Shown here piece by piece: positions 24,061 through 34,984 of a stretch of DNA of 64,000 nucleotides (position 1 is the stretch's first letter; each line of letters starts with the position of its first letter). The translations under genes were made by a program, and so were the position numbers. This stretch comes from Paracyclopina nana (lineage: Eukaryota > Arthropoda > Copepoda > Cyclopoida > Cyclopettidae), in NCBI GenBank assembly GCA_019096065.1, contig JAGUCH010000005.1, positions 7,006,001 through 7,070,000 of the forward strand, in the 5' to 3' direction. Below the pieces are notes generated by a model, which saw nothing but the letters and a program-made list of their open reading frames with translations, searched no databases and was not told where the DNA came from.

Positions 24061-24793
24061 GGACAGAGATGCATTGGGAAGGGAGAGGGGGCAGGCCTTT
24101 TGCCCACTCTCAATAATATGCTTCAATAACTTTGTTGATAGCAGTTTGAGTTATGAGGGCCCAGCCTCCCAAAAATAATTAGAGTGGGCGGGTTTTTGAT
24201 CCGCTCCAACTAATATTTCCTGCCTATTGCTCTTCTTAAAATTTTGTATTTTCAAAAAGCACTTAATATCAAACTAGAAACATCACATATACAAAGGAAT
24301 CATGGTGCCTGATTGGTTTTTGTACAGCTTCTTGTTTCAAACAGGGGAGCAACACAAGTCACAGTGAAATGTGGAGGGCAGGCCTTTTGCCCACTCCCAA
24401 TAATGTGCTTCAATCAATTTGTTGATAGTATTGCAGTTTGAGTTATGAGAGCCCTCCCTCCCAAAAATAATGAGAATGGGCGGGCCTTTGGCCCGCTCTC
24501 ACTTACACTGCCTGAATATTGCTCTTCTTAAAATGTCCTTGTTGCAAAAAGCATATAATATCAGAGAAGAAGCATACAAAGGAATCATGGTGGGTCATTG
24601 GTTTTTGTTGTTTCCATTTTCAAACAGGGGAGCAATATATGTCACAGTGAAATGTGGAGGGCGGGTCTTCTTCTGCCCGCTCCCACAAATATTGCCCGAA
24701 TATTACTGAATAATTTGTTTGGTGTAGGGGCAAACCAAAACATTTGTTCAACTTTTGCTATGAATGATACTGCAAAGAGTTGGAAAAATTGTG
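24061..24793. repeat. Tandem GC-palindrome SINE-tail units
   Basis: Three repeats of a block reading GTCACAGTGAAATGTGGAGG, then GGGCGGGCCTTTGGCCCGCT-type palindromes and CCCAATAATATGCTTCAAT. They resemble the SINE 3' body and tail without the tRNA head. Confidence 0.55.
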
Positions 24794-25032
24794 TGATGTT
24801 CTGATGGCTCAGTGACAGAGTGTTAGATTGCAATGCAGTCCAATCCAGGTTCAAATCCCGGTATAGACAAACATTTTTTGTCTTTTTCTGAATAACAGTT
24901 TACTTCCTGGTCGATATCCTGGTGCAGTTTCCTGGCTAAAAACTGGGGAGTGACATAGGTCACAGGGAAATGTGGAGGGCGGGCGTATAAAAAATTGAGT
25001 TGGGGCGGGCCTTTTGCCCGCTCCCAATAATA
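24794..25032 (+). mobile_element. tRNA-Cys-like SINE
   Basis: Head with A box TGGCTCAGTGACAG and B box GGTTCAAATCCC and TGCAATGCA in the anticodon arm; body ACTTCCTGGTCGATATCC and GTGACATAGGTCACAGG; ends in a diverged GGGCGGGC...GGCGGGCC tail. Confidence 0.7.
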
Positions 25033-25256
25033 TGCATCAATCAAATTGTATATAGCATTGCTGTTTGTGTTTAATGGGATGAAGGTTTAAATCCCATCTT
25101 TGGAAAAACAGTAACTGCCATATTCTGCCCAGAGGCCTACAGCCACTGGGCAGAATGCGGCCAACATACAAAATTTGCTTGGGGTACAGGCAATCCTAAA
25201 AATTTGCTCAACTTCAACTTTTTCATTGATAATGCTGATCAGAGAAGTAAATTTTA

Positions 25257-25485
25257 TGTGATGCTTTGGTGGCTCAGTGACAGAGTGTCTGATTGCAATG
25301 CAGTCAGACCCAGGTTCAAATCCCACAACAGGCAGTTATTTTTCTGGTTTTTTCTGGATTGCAATTTACTTCCTGGTCGATATCCTGGTTTGGTTTCCTG
25401 GTGCAGTTTCCTGGCTAAAAACTGGGGAGTGACATAGGTCACAGCGAAATGTGGAGGGCGGGCCTTCGGCCCGCCCTCCAAAAAT
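25257..25485 (+). mobile_element. tRNA-Cys-like SINE abutting a zinc-finger pseudogene
   Basis: Full family structure with head (TGGCTCAGTGACAG, GGTTCAAATCCC), body and the GGGCGGGCCTTCGGCCCGCC hairpin ending CCAAAAA at 25484. The zinc-finger-derived sequence begins immediately after, so the SINE end coincides with a rearrangement junction. Confidence 0.75.
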
Positions 25486-26013
25486 TCAGAAAGACTTTCA
25501 AGTTGCATCACTTTAGTTCATATCTAACTCAAACCGTTTGCTTGTGACATTTGTGATGCAAAATACGCCAACAAGGCAAGTTTGGCCAGACTCGTAGACT
25601 GAACGCATGAGGAATTAAAGCCATTCCAATGTGACACTTGTGACAAAAAGTTTAGCGAAGAAAGTAGCCAAACAAATCATACTGAAGCCGTTTACCTAGG
25701 ACTGAAGCATTGTAAGCTTTGCGATGATAAATACGAGTCAGCATCTGAGCTGAGAATCATCTCGACTCAGCTCATATAAATATCAAATCTTTTGAGTGTG
25801 ACATTTGTGCAAAAAAATTCTTGTAAAGAAACCTTCACACACGACATGTCCAATTGGTGCGCAAGGGACACAAACTTCTGAATTGAGACATTTGCGGCCT
25901 GAAATGTGTGACAAAAACCAAATTCGATAATATGTTGATGTGGTGCACAATCAGCTGAAACCTCACAAATGTGACATTTGTGACAAGCTATTGAGAGAGA
26001 CGAGCAGAGACAT
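25486..26013 (+). pseudogene. Broken partial copy of the 30-finger gene
   Basis: Closely parallels bases 1194-1730 of the intact gene (fingers 2 to 8), sharing for example AATACGCCAACAAGGCAAGT and GACAAAAAGTTTAGCGAAGA. Several small insertions and deletions and new stops destroy the frame, and the segment starts directly after a SINE and ends in unrelated sequence. It is a dead internal fragment with no promoter or start. Confidence 0.85.
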
Positions 26014-27157
26014 ACACTGTAAATAATTCATTATCTAATTATAAGACTTTATGAATTAGATGAAACACCTTTTTTTCACGGACGACAAATCGAGGTTTAT
26101 TATTCGGTTTTTCGACGAAAAAGGCGACGACATTTACTTAAAAATCCTGCTATTATTACTGTTACAACATTCATGATATCTTGTTTTTCTTTTGGACGAT
26201 GATAATAATTGCTTGTTTAGTTTTTTTAAAACAAAAAGAAGTATCTTTCTTTCACTTTACTACTAAGTTCACAGCACGAAAAATGAAAAGTAGGGAGAGT
26301 AGAAGTTGATATTTTGATATTGATGGGCGCGCACGCGCAAGAGTTTGTTTACATTTACGTAAGCCCGCCGGGAAACGCGCACGCGCAACAGCTAACCCGC
26401 GTAGAAAGGCACATGTTTAAGCTTTGCTTTGTTCTTCCAAGAATTCTTTGCTTTTCATTTCAATTGGGTGTCTTAAAAGATTGAATTTCAGGCGAAAAGT
26501 TTTGCGGAAAAGCACCCAAAAATTTAATAAGTTTTAAAAAATCACAATTTTCTTGCTTTGCTTTTGGGGAAATTTTCTTTGGCAACTTTTGAATATAACT
26601 AGTTATTTTCTTCATGAGGAGGGAAATGTTTGTGTAAACTTGCATTGGTTATCACTTTGCTGTGTAAAATTGCTGCTATACTTGAACAATGTGGATTCCT
26701 TTCTGGTTGTTACTTTTTCTTCGCAATTTATAAAAAATAACAATTAAAAGTAGGGGAAGGAGGAGGGGCTTGAGACCATTTTTCAGACTTGTAAAAGTTT
26801 GCTTTCTTACTTTTTTTTGCTTGTGTATCACAGAAAAATTACTTCATTTTCTTCATTGCTTCTTGGTTACATTTCTTGCTGCTGCTGTGTAATTGTGGAA
26901 AATTTTGGGGAAAAATGTCTGATTTTGTCTCAACGCGTCAATGGCGGAAATGGCGGTCAAGGGGGGGGATGTTACAGTAAATAACCTATTTACGAGCGCG
27001 CTCGCGAGACAATTCTTCTTCTGAATGAATTAACGAGTTATGACGACGTGGGCGGGGCTTAAAACGACGACGCGCACGCGCAATGACTTACAGGAGGATG
27101 ACGGAATAATATTGCTACGACGACGAAACGTAGGAAGTCGCAGAATCGCGGAATAGT
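26014..27157. other. Intergenic, CpG-rich promoter-like patches, no gene called
   Basis: Two CpG-rich patches: 26326-26400 and 26990-27090 (the latter with GGGCGGGG near 27052). Several 60-residue ORFs between them show no recognisable features. The region lies downstream of transportin on its strand, so part may be its 3' UTR, but no clear AATAAA was found there. Confidence 0.45.
26328..26387. promoter_or_regulatory. Paired NRF1-like sites around a forkhead-type motif
   Basis: CGCGCACGCGCA occurs at 26328-26339 and again at 26376-26387, each an exact match to the NRF1 pattern YGCGCAYGCGCR. TGTTTAC lies between them (26346-26352). A third CGCGCACGCGCA is at 27071-27082. The 30-finger gene has a similar GCGC-TGTTTAC-GCGC layout at 816-863. 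No transcript start was identified here. Confidence 0.45.
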
Positions 27158-30124
27158 TCAAACACCGTAGTTTGCGACAAGTCGCTCTTTCAATGGGAGT
27201 GGAAATTGCTCTACAAATCTTGCCCATGCTTCTTCGCCAACCTAGAACATGAAAACTGGTTAAATTACGCATTATTTAGGTATTGAATGGTTTTACCTGG
27301 CCCTTGAACCCATGCAGAATCTTGTGGAACATATCCTTTAGGTCAGGCCTCGGGTTCTGCCAAGAGGCGATGGCGTCGCAGAAGAAGATGAAGTCATTGA
27401 CGACACCAGCAGGGTTGACACTGATCATCTGGCACATGCCTCTGAATGCAGAATCCTTTTCGTCGTTGTCACGAATGTTGCGCAAGCTGGTGCACCAAGG
27501 GCGCACAAATTGACCTAGGGAAGGCGCAACCTCGCCAGGACATACAAAGCCCATTCTTCCAATTGTGATTGCAGTGTTCTCCAACAAAGTCTTGGGTGTA
27601 TTCGGTCTATTGATGATGAGGATCAAGGGTTCCAACAGAAGGCCAACATACGGTTTCATGTCGGCGCCCAACTTGACGGAAATCTCGCCAGCTGCCCAAG
27701 TTGCATTGTTACACACGCTGATGTGCTCAGTGTACAAGTTTTGCGCCAGAATTGGCATGAATTCCGGAATTGTTGGATGGACATGGACAAAGCATGCTTT
27801 TGTCAAGTCACCAAGCAAAGCAAATGAAGATTGGCGCACTTCAGGCATCGGATCCTACGATAAGAATATTATAGAGCAATGTTACATGGGTTTTATAAGA
27901 GATTTCTAAGAGTACTTGGACACATTGGTAGAGCAGATGCATAATGTTGGAGCTGGCGACCAGACGCTCAATATGCAAGTCTAAGCCTTCCGCCAACCCG
28001 CTCAACAGGTCCAAGGCAACAATCATGAAGTCCTTGTCAGGAATCTCAAACTGCTCAGCATTCTGGACATGAGCCACATGCTGGTTCAATGTCTGCTCCA
28101 CGAGGCTCACACAGCGGCGATAAACGGGCTCACAGTATGGTAAGAAACCCTCCTGGAAAAAGATTCAATGACTCATACTTTGGAATGACTTCAAGTATTC
28201 ATCATACCTGCAAAGCTGTTGCAACAGAGCTCAAGCATTCAAGTAAAGGAAACAGATCCTTGTCCTCATCCTTGAGAGCATTCCACTTCTCGATGAGTGG
28301 CGGCATCAGCAGTCGGATGTACTCCTCCTTGTTCAAGTGCATGCCGACACTGTCAGCCAAGGTGCCAATGGCATCATACAAGATCAGCAAGTTCTTGTGC
28401 TGGTACTTTTGGAAAGCAAACACCAGTGTCTCAAGGATGAACCCCAAGTAGGGGACAAGTTCGGTGCAGGCCTCCTCTTCCAGGGTGGCAAACGCAGAAC
28501 ATGCAGCCTCTTGCACACGCTTGTTCGAGTCCAAGATACGCTTCAGCAGTTCGCCCATCAACGGTTTCAAGTAGGCGTCATGCGGCTGAGTGACAACCCA
28601 ATGTGAATACCTGGACAAGGTCCAACATGTGATGGACCGAACAAGAGCCTTCTTGTCAGACAAGCAGTTGATGAGATAGGGAACAAGTTCGGGTAGATGG
28701 GGCACCATGCCGGTCATGCATCCTTCCGCAATGGCACCCAATGCAAGGATCCCCGACTCCTTGATTTCCCAATCCGGATGAAACAGCGTCTCCTTCAGTA
28801 TTGGAAGAAGAACAGGCAACAAGTCGTTGCGGAACACGGACGCCAACACATCAAGAGCTGCAGCTGAGCATTTGCGTAAGTTCCAATCAGACAGACTGGA
28901 GTCATCATTGCCATCGTCATCATCATCATCCGAATTGTCCGCTTCACTCATGTGTTCAACATGGTGGGATCTGGATCGGTGAAATCTCGGACGTATGTCT
29001 TCTTCTCGATCAGGAACCATTTCGTCTTCTTCAACATCTCCCCGAAGAAGAATGATGTCAATCTCAGAGTACTTCATGCCCTTCACCAGGACAGGAATGA
29101 GTTTGGGCAGATGAGGTGTAAGTGCTTCTTTGCAGACAGGTTCATCAGCCAAACTGAGCCAGAACTCGCAAGCCTCGAGGCTGACGCCTTCGTCAGCATC
29201 TTGAGTCCGCGCCAACATGTAGTCAATGATGGAATTCATGTGTGGCACCAGCCGGTCCATGCGAACTTCCAACAGCATCACGATGGCTCTGCAAATGTTC
29301 TTCCGAACTTCAGGATCATCGTCATTGGCCAAGAAGAACAAGTTGGCAATGAAGTCATCGATGTGATTCATCAGTGCTTGAGACCTGCCAATGATGAACT
29401 GGTTGACGCAGGCGATGGCATGTGATCTAATCTTGGGACTTGAGTGCTTGAAGAACTGTAGGAACTTGGGCACCAGGAAGTTGAGCGGTCTGTTCATGGT
29501 GTCAGAGTCGAGGGCTTCCGCAGAGTCTTCGCAAACCTTCTGAAGAGCTCCAAAAGCGCCTTCGCAGACAGTGTAGTTGTTGGAGTCTAGCATTTCGCAC
29601 AGTTGGGGCAACAGCTCAGGCCATTTGGTCAGCTCTCCTGAAAAAACAAACATGTTTATATTGAAATCAACTTAATGACACATAAAGACTCAAAAATGGG
29701 AGCCAATGCACATTCTTGCAAACTTGGCAACATTGACATACTTTTTTGTATCCATCACTTTAAAAATACCTTTGCTTGCGATGGTGGTGATGAGGATGCC
29801 CACAGTGGCCCTGATGAGGGGCGAAGGATCGCCGACGGCCTTGAGGCATTCGGACTTAATGAAAGTGGCGACATCTGTGGGGAACTGGTTGAAGTGGGCC
29901 TTCACATTGTTCTTGAGGATGAGGCCGGCCAGGGATCGAGTGGCCTCGTCTTCGGTCCTCAGCTCAGTGAGCACGTGGATGAGGTAGCAGTTGAAATCCG
30001 GATACCGGTTAAGCTCCTCGAGCTTTTGTTGAACTGCACGCTGAGTTGCATTGTCAGACGATTGGGATTCACGAAGAAGCTGCAAAATCTGGTGCAATCC
30101 GCCTTGCTCGGGCTGCCAATTCAT
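27158..30124 (-). CDS. TNPO1: Transportin-1 (importin subunit beta-2)
   Basis: Nuclear import receptor that carries PY-NLS cargo such as hnRNP and ribosomal proteins through the nuclear pore, releasing it on RanGTP binding. Five coding exons: 30124-29770, 29637-28208, 28152-27916, 27854-27297, 27241-27158; introns are 132, 55, 61 and 55 bp, all GT-AG with matching phases, giving 887 residues. That is close to the animal family length (about 890). The start MNWQPEQGG aligns with the family start. The importin-beta N-terminal domain covers about residues 30-100, followed by HEAT repeats throughout. The acidic H8 loop that displaces cargo is at about 317-371 (RPRFHRSR then a run of Asp). The C-terminus ends LVANYGV. 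A splice acceptor (TTCTTCCAG) one base before the ATG implies a non-coding first exon upstream. No lesions seen. Confidence 0.97.
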
Positions 30125-30204
30125 CCTGGAAGAACACAAAGGAAGATAGGTTAGCATTAGAGTCTAAAATGGCTGAGTTTTAAGATATATGACTGAAAGT
30201 GACT

Positions 30205-30425
30205 GATGAACTGAAATTGAGTGAACTTGAGCCAAATAGAGTGAACTTGAGCCAAATCGAGTTAAAAGGAGTAAAATTGAGTCAAAAGGAGTGAAATTGA
30301 GTCAAAAGGACTGAAATTGATTTAAAAGGAGTGAAATTGATTCAAAAGGACTGAAATTGAGTCAAATCAATTGGAGTAAATTGGGCTGAAAATGAGTCAA
30401 ATTCAGTTAAATCGAGTCAAATAAA
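30205..30425. repeat. Minisatellite in the transportin 5' intron
   Basis: About eleven units of roughly 20 bp of the type GAGTCAAAAGGACTGAAATT, degrading at both ends. It lies inside the inferred 5'-leader intron of the transportin gene. Confidence 0.75.
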
Positions 30426-30841
30426 TTTAGCCCAAAGGACTGAAAAATACAACAGGAAATGAAGTAAGTTGAACCTTTTCTGAGTAACTGAAATTAATGC
30501 AAAATTGGACTGAAACCATTGGAATGTTTACGAAAACTGGCTAAAAACAACTGAAATAACAAAGAATCTTATAAGACTGATAACTGAGCCTAAATCAACA
30601 GAAATGATTACAGGTGTGTGAAAATCGGAAAAAAATAGCTAAAACAGCTGACGAATGAATGAATTCGGTGCAAAATCAGGCCAAGTAAGTGCAAAACGAA
30701 AACGTAAACAAAGTCAACTACGAAAAATTCCGTTAATTCCGCAAAATTCAACCAAAATCGTGAAATAAATTGAAAAGCAGAAAAAGGGAGATGATTTAAA
30801 AAATGTAGGAAAGTCGTTGGATTTTGGGCGGCTTTTTTTTC

Positions 30842-30960
30842 CACGTGCGCGCGTCAAATACTCACTTAAATTAAATTGTCAACAAAGCGGGGACTTTCCG
30901 CGAAATCGCACGGCGTTAACACAAACTCGCTTACGTCAGCTTACGTGTGCACATTCACCA
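30842..30960 (-). promoter_or_regulatory. Inferred transportin non-coding first exon and promoter
   Basis: On the minus strand AA-GTGAGT places a good splice donor at 30865/30866, which would pair with the acceptor just before the ATG (intron about 740 bp). The sequence upstream has a CRE-like TGACGTAA (30931-30938) and CpG-rich stretches. An E box CACGTG with adjoining GCGCGC lies at 30842-30853, just inside the intron. No TATA box was seen. Confidence 0.45.
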
Positions 30961-31539
30961 CAATGGCCGATTTGCTCGCAACTTTTCAGCCAAGAATTTC
31001 TTTTTTGAGATGTTGCAAAAGAAATTCTCGCATCAGCAGCAAGAGACACTCTCGTTTTTTCGTGACCTTACAGCGTTACCAGATCAATAAAACGGGTAAG
31101 CATCAAATTGCTTTGAAAAGTGCCGAAATTGAGAAAATCCGTTTTGGCGACCTTCTGGAAGCGCTTTTATTCTTACACGCGTTATTGTGACTGAGCAGTT
31201 TTTAAAGAGTCAAAAAGTTGCAGAAAAAGCCACTTTTTTATGGTTTTTCTAGTCGGGAAGAGAGTAACGCTGCTGATTTGGCGGAAATGTGGGAGGGCAA
31301 CGGAAAGTTGAAAAACGCGGGAAAATTCAAATGTGCTAATTGTTAGCGCTCATAAAAACCAATAAAAAATTACTTATTTACGACCGAAAAGCTTGAAAAA
31401 TATTAAGTATGTTTATTACATTTGTGATGATTTCTGATTTTTTGCTCAATTTTTGCATCTTTAGCTGCAGTGACATTTTGTGACATAGTGACAATATTTT
31501 TTCTAGAGATGTGACAAATTTCAAATTTTGTGACATTTT

Positions 31540-32973
31540 TTAGGGCGATTTTGGCACAATTTTTGAGCATTTTCGCTCTTTGTGTCTGGCCACAAGTTCC
31601 TTGGAGTGGTAGACATTACCACAAAGGTCACATTGGTATTGCCGGAATCCCAGATGCACTCTCTTAACGTGCATTTTCAGCGAAAGTTCCATGGTGTAAC
31701 GCTTGTCACAAACGTCACACTTGTACTCAGTTTTCGTCGCGCTGTGCACGCTGTCAAAATGCCTGATAAGTCCTGCTTTACTGGAGTAAGTTTTCCCACA
31801 ATGTTCGCAAGTATGCTTGACTCCAACATGAACAGACTGGATGTGATTCGCGAGTGACACTTTTGATGTCACAACTGTGTCACAAATGTCACACTTGAAA
31901 AACGCTTTAGCGTCACTATTATGAACACGCTTCACATGAATGGCAACGTTGTACTTGATTTTAAACGTCCTGTCACAAATGTCACACTTGTACGGTCTCT
32001 CTTCTTGATGTCTGGCTGTGATGTGATTTCGCAAGCTGCGTTTACTGTTTACAATTTTGCTGCAAATCGAGCACTGAAAGTGAGTGATTTTTTGCAAAAT
32101 TTTGCCCTCGTGAACCCTTTGAATGTGCTGAGTCAATCCTTGTTTACTCGAAAAGCTCCTGTCACACTTGTCACAAGGCATCGATTTCTGACCGTGATGG
32201 ACATTTCTGATGTGATCCTCCCTTACGCCCTTCGAAGCGAATTTCATGTCACACATGTCACACTTGTAGTTGAATTCTTCATGGGTCTTGGCGTGCTCTT
32301 TTAGGTCGCGTTTCTGAGCGTAACACTTACCACAAGTGTCACACTTGTGCAGTGTTAAGGTGCCTTGGTGCTTTTTCATGTGGATGTTGAACTCGGCCGT
32401 TCTCGCAAACTTTTTGTCACAAATGTCACACTTGTGAGGGTAATAGCCCATGTGCACAGTTTGCACGTGACTGTCACGCACGTTTTCTTGCTTGTAACTC
32501 GCGTCACACAAGCTACAAGGAAATGGCTTTTTGTCACTCAAGTGACCTTTTGTGACATGAGTGACCAAAAGTTTTTTGTCACTAAATACCTTGTCACAAA
32601 TGTCACACTTGAACTCAGAGCAAGAGTGCTCCTCAGCCACGTGTTTCTCCAAGAATTCCCCATTCAAAAATTGTGTGTCACAAATGTCACATTTGAAATT
32701 ATCATGTGATGCCTCGTGAATATTCAGCTTGGCTTTATCCTCAAATCCCAGAGGACATTTTTGGCACACAAAAAAGCTGCTTTTTGGCACATGCTCGGAT
32801 TTATGGTGATGTGACAGTTTTTCCTCATCCTCAAAATAAGTGTCACAAGTGTCACAATTGAAAGGTTTTGAGCCAAGGTGAACATTGTCGTTGTGCTTTT
32901 CCAATTTCTCCTCAGAAGAAAAAGTGAAAAAGCAAATGTCACACTGGTATTCAATTGAATCAGAAAAAAACAT
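31540..32973 (-). CDS. 16-finger C2H2 zinc-finger protein
   Basis: Single exon, 477 residues, starting at the ATG at 32973 (MFFSDSIEYQCDIC); the open frame extends further upstream but without an ATG. It has 16 fingers, more diverse in sequence and spacing than those of the neighbouring cluster: several are C-X2-C-X12-H-X3-H, and the last ends H-X4-C (C2HC). No extra domain is seen. It is likely a nuclear DNA-binding regulator, target unknown. The leader contains TCAGTTCAATT as in the other zinc-finger genes here, and CACGTG with GCGCGC at 33021-33033. A minus-strand AATAAA lies at 31412-31417, about 125 bp past the stop. It sits head to tail with transportin. Confidence 0.9.
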   Translation of the reverse strand: MFFSDSIEYQCDICFFTFSSEEKLEKHNDNVHLGSKPFNCDTCDTYFEDEEKLSHHHKSEHVPKSSFFVCQKCPLGFEDKAKLNIHEASHDNFKCDICDTQFLNGEFLEKHVAEEHSCSEFKCDICDKVFSDKKLLVTHVTKGHLSDKKPFPCSLCDASYKQENVRDSHVQTVHMGYYPHKCDICDKKFARTAEFNIHMKKHQGTLTLHKCDTCGKCYAQKRDLKEHAKTHEEFNYKCDMCDMKFASKGVREDHIRNVHHGQKSMPCDKCDRSFSSKQGLTQHIQRVHEGKILQKITHFQCSICSKIVNSKRSLRNHITARHQEERPYKCDICDRTFKIKYNVAIHVKRVHNSDAKAFFKCDICDTVVTSKVSLANHIQSVHVGVKHTCEHCGKTYSSKAGLIRHFDSVHSATKTEYKCDVCDKRYTMELSLKMHVKRVHLGFRQYQCDLCGNVYHSKELVARHKERKCSKIVPKSP

Positions 32974-33130
32974 GTTGTTGTTACCAGCAAAGCTTGAATT
33001 GAACTGACAAACCAAACGACGCGCGCGCACGTGGAAAAAGCTCGGGAAATCGTCACAGTCAAATCCCTTAAGGCCGTTAAAGCTAAATTATTCTGGCAAT
33101 CAGATGAACCAATTCCCCAGATAATTTTGA

Positions 33131-33540
33131 TGATAATCATTTTAAAAATGGGGTATGATTACATTAGCAGCTTGAAAAGGAGGCAAAATTGAATATTTTA
33201 CTATTTTTTCTATCACAATTTTTGCAACAAATTTTTATTCAAGCTTAATTTTAACCTTTTTACATCGATTCACACCATTTTGAGCTATTTTCATGGCCGA
33301 GAAACTATTGAAATAAGAAGATGAAAAATGGTGGCAAAATGAGAGTGAGGCGATTTGGCGGATTTTCTCTTGGGTGGATTAACGGTTTTTTGAAAATTAT
33401 TCGTGATGATGCTCTTGCATCTGCTGTTTATTATTGATTATTCAGCATACATCTGCTGATGCATCAGCTGACAGAAAAATGTAAGAGGCAAAATATGTGA
33501 TGAACAAACAAACAATACATGCAAAAAACATCTGCTTGTC
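33131..33540. other. Intergenic, no gene seen
   Basis: AT-rich; contains a minus-strand AATAAA (33427-33432) that could serve the 12-finger gene. At 33535-33615 there is an eroded finger-like remnant (CACAAATGTCACACTTGAA) past that gene's stop. Confidence 0.4.
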
Positions 33541-33619
33541 ACAAATGTCACACTTGAATGGCTGCAGTTCCTCAAGCACCATTTAAATGTTTAGTCACAG
33601 TTGTCACTCTTGAAAGGCT

Positions 33620-34672
33620 TCAATCCCTATGCACAGTTTTAACATGTGTTGAAAGGTGATATTTTTGACCAAATTGCTTGTCACAAATGTCACACTTGAA
33701 TGGCTTCAGTCCCTCATGCACAATTCGGACATGCTTTGAAAGGATCTGTTTTCCGCCAAATGATTTGTCACAAATGTCGCACTTGAAAGGTTTCAGTCCC
33801 TCATGCACCATTTTGATATGCCATGAAAGAGTATATTTTTGACCAAATTGCCTGTCACAAATGTCACACTTGAATCGCTTGAGTCCCTTATGCACATCCC
33901 AGAGATGCCTTGAAAGGTGACATTTTACTCCAAATGTTTTGTCACAAATGTCACACTTGAATGGCTTCAATCCCTCATGCACTGTTTTAATATGTGTTGA
34001 AAGGCCACGCTTCAGTGCAAATGTTCCGTCACAAATGTCACATTTAAATGGCTTCAATCCCTCATGCACCGTTTTAATATGTGTTGAAAGGCCACTCTTA
34101 AGTGCAAATGTTCCGTCACAAATGTCACATTTAAATGGCTTCAATCCCTCATGCACCGTTTTAATATGTGTTGAAAGGCCACTCTTACGTGCAAATGTTC
34201 CGTCACAAATGTCACATTTAAATGGCTTCAGTCCCTCATGCACAGTTTTAATATGTGTTGAAAGGCCATGTCTTATTGCGAACGTTTTGTCACAAATGTC
34301 ACACTTGAACGGCTTGAGTCTCTCATGCACCATTTTGACATGTCTTGAAAGGTGACATTTTTGGCTGAAACAAATGTCACAAATCTCACATTTGAATGGT
34401 TTTCGTCCCTCATGCACAATTTTGGTATGACTTATTAAGTCACTCCTGAAAGCAAATGTTTTGTCACAAATGTCACATTTGAATGGCTTCAGTCCCACAT
34501 GCACCATTTTGGTATGTACTGAAAGGTTACACTTATTTCCAAATGTTTTGTCACAAATGTCACACTGGAAAGCCGTTTGCTTATTTTTCCCAAACTGGTG
34601 CTTGGCTTCATGATGCTTTTTCAAAGCAATAGCAAGCTTGAACTTTTGCCCACAAAAATCGCACTTGTTCAT
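33620..34672 (-). CDS. 12-finger C2H2 zinc-finger protein (cluster member)
   Basis: Single exon, 350 residues, start MNKCDFCGQKFKLAIALKKH. The first finger and the KN-K-FQCDICDKTF sequence that follows are the signature of this local family. Twelve regular fingers (C-X2-C-X12-H-X4-H) have the near-constant linker HEGLKPFKC. Fingers 6-8 (DGTFA-K-GLSTHIKTVH) are almost identical to one another, indicating recent internal duplication. Fingers 1-5 and 9-10 match fingers 1-5 and 10-11 of the 14-finger gene at 52666 in order, so these two are the closest pair in the window. The upstream region carries the family block TTGGCTATTTTCCGCATTTT (34755-34774). Confidence 0.92.
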   Translation of the reverse strand: MNKCDFCGQKFKLAIALKKHHEAKHQFGKNKQTAFQCDICDKTFGNKCNLSVHTKMVHVGLKPFKCDICDKTFAFRSDLISHTKIVHEGRKPFKCEICDICFSQKCHLSRHVKMVHERLKPFKCDICDKTFAIRHGLSTHIKTVHEGLKPFKCDICDGTFARKSGLSTHIKTVHEGLKPFKCDICDGTFALKSGLSTHIKTVHEGLKPFKCDICDGTFALKRGLSTHIKTVHEGLKPFKCDICDKTFGVKCHLSRHLWDVHKGLKRFKCDICDRQFGQKYTLSWHIKMVHEGLKPFKCDICDKSFGGKQILSKHVRIVHEGLKPFKCDICDKQFGQKYHLSTHVKTVHRD

Positions 34673-34984
34673 CCTTCAGCAGCTGAAATTGAACTGATTC
34701 AAATGACCACCAATTCATTAGCGTTTTTCAACGAATTTTAATTAGAGTGAATGTTTGGCTATTTTCCGCATTTTGATAGATGAGGTCGACAAAAAAGACA
34801 TATGTAGCCAGAATTTACCAAAAGCGCCAAAATATTTCGTTTTATGAGCTCAGCTCAAGTAATCCGAGTCAGCAAAACATTGTTGGGTCACACCTTGGAC
34901 ATCTTGTGTTACTTTCCGCATTTTTCTAGATTTTTAAATGCATATCATTAAAATGAGCCGCCATTTTTGTGCTACACTCTCTTG

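Noticed and set aside
26553-26984. Small hydrophobic ORFs (64 and 61 codons) near CpG-rich patches
   Set aside because: Composition reflects T-rich DNA; no domain, splice continuity or conserved context.
33939-34355. Long plus-strand ORF opposite the 12-finger gene, and similar ORFs opposite the other zinc-finger genes (35095, 36536, 39028, 40271, 53177)
   Set aside because: They encode periodic MSHLNGFNPSCTVLICVE-type peptides that arise from the repeated finger codons read in reverse. No start context, domain or independent conservation.
34673-34690. Splice acceptor TTTCAG 13 bp before the zinc-finger ATG
   Set aside because: One paralogue (37677) has TTTCTG there with the rest conserved, and no good donor is found at the usual distance. 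A start-site role for TCAGTT fits better, although trans-splicing is not excluded.
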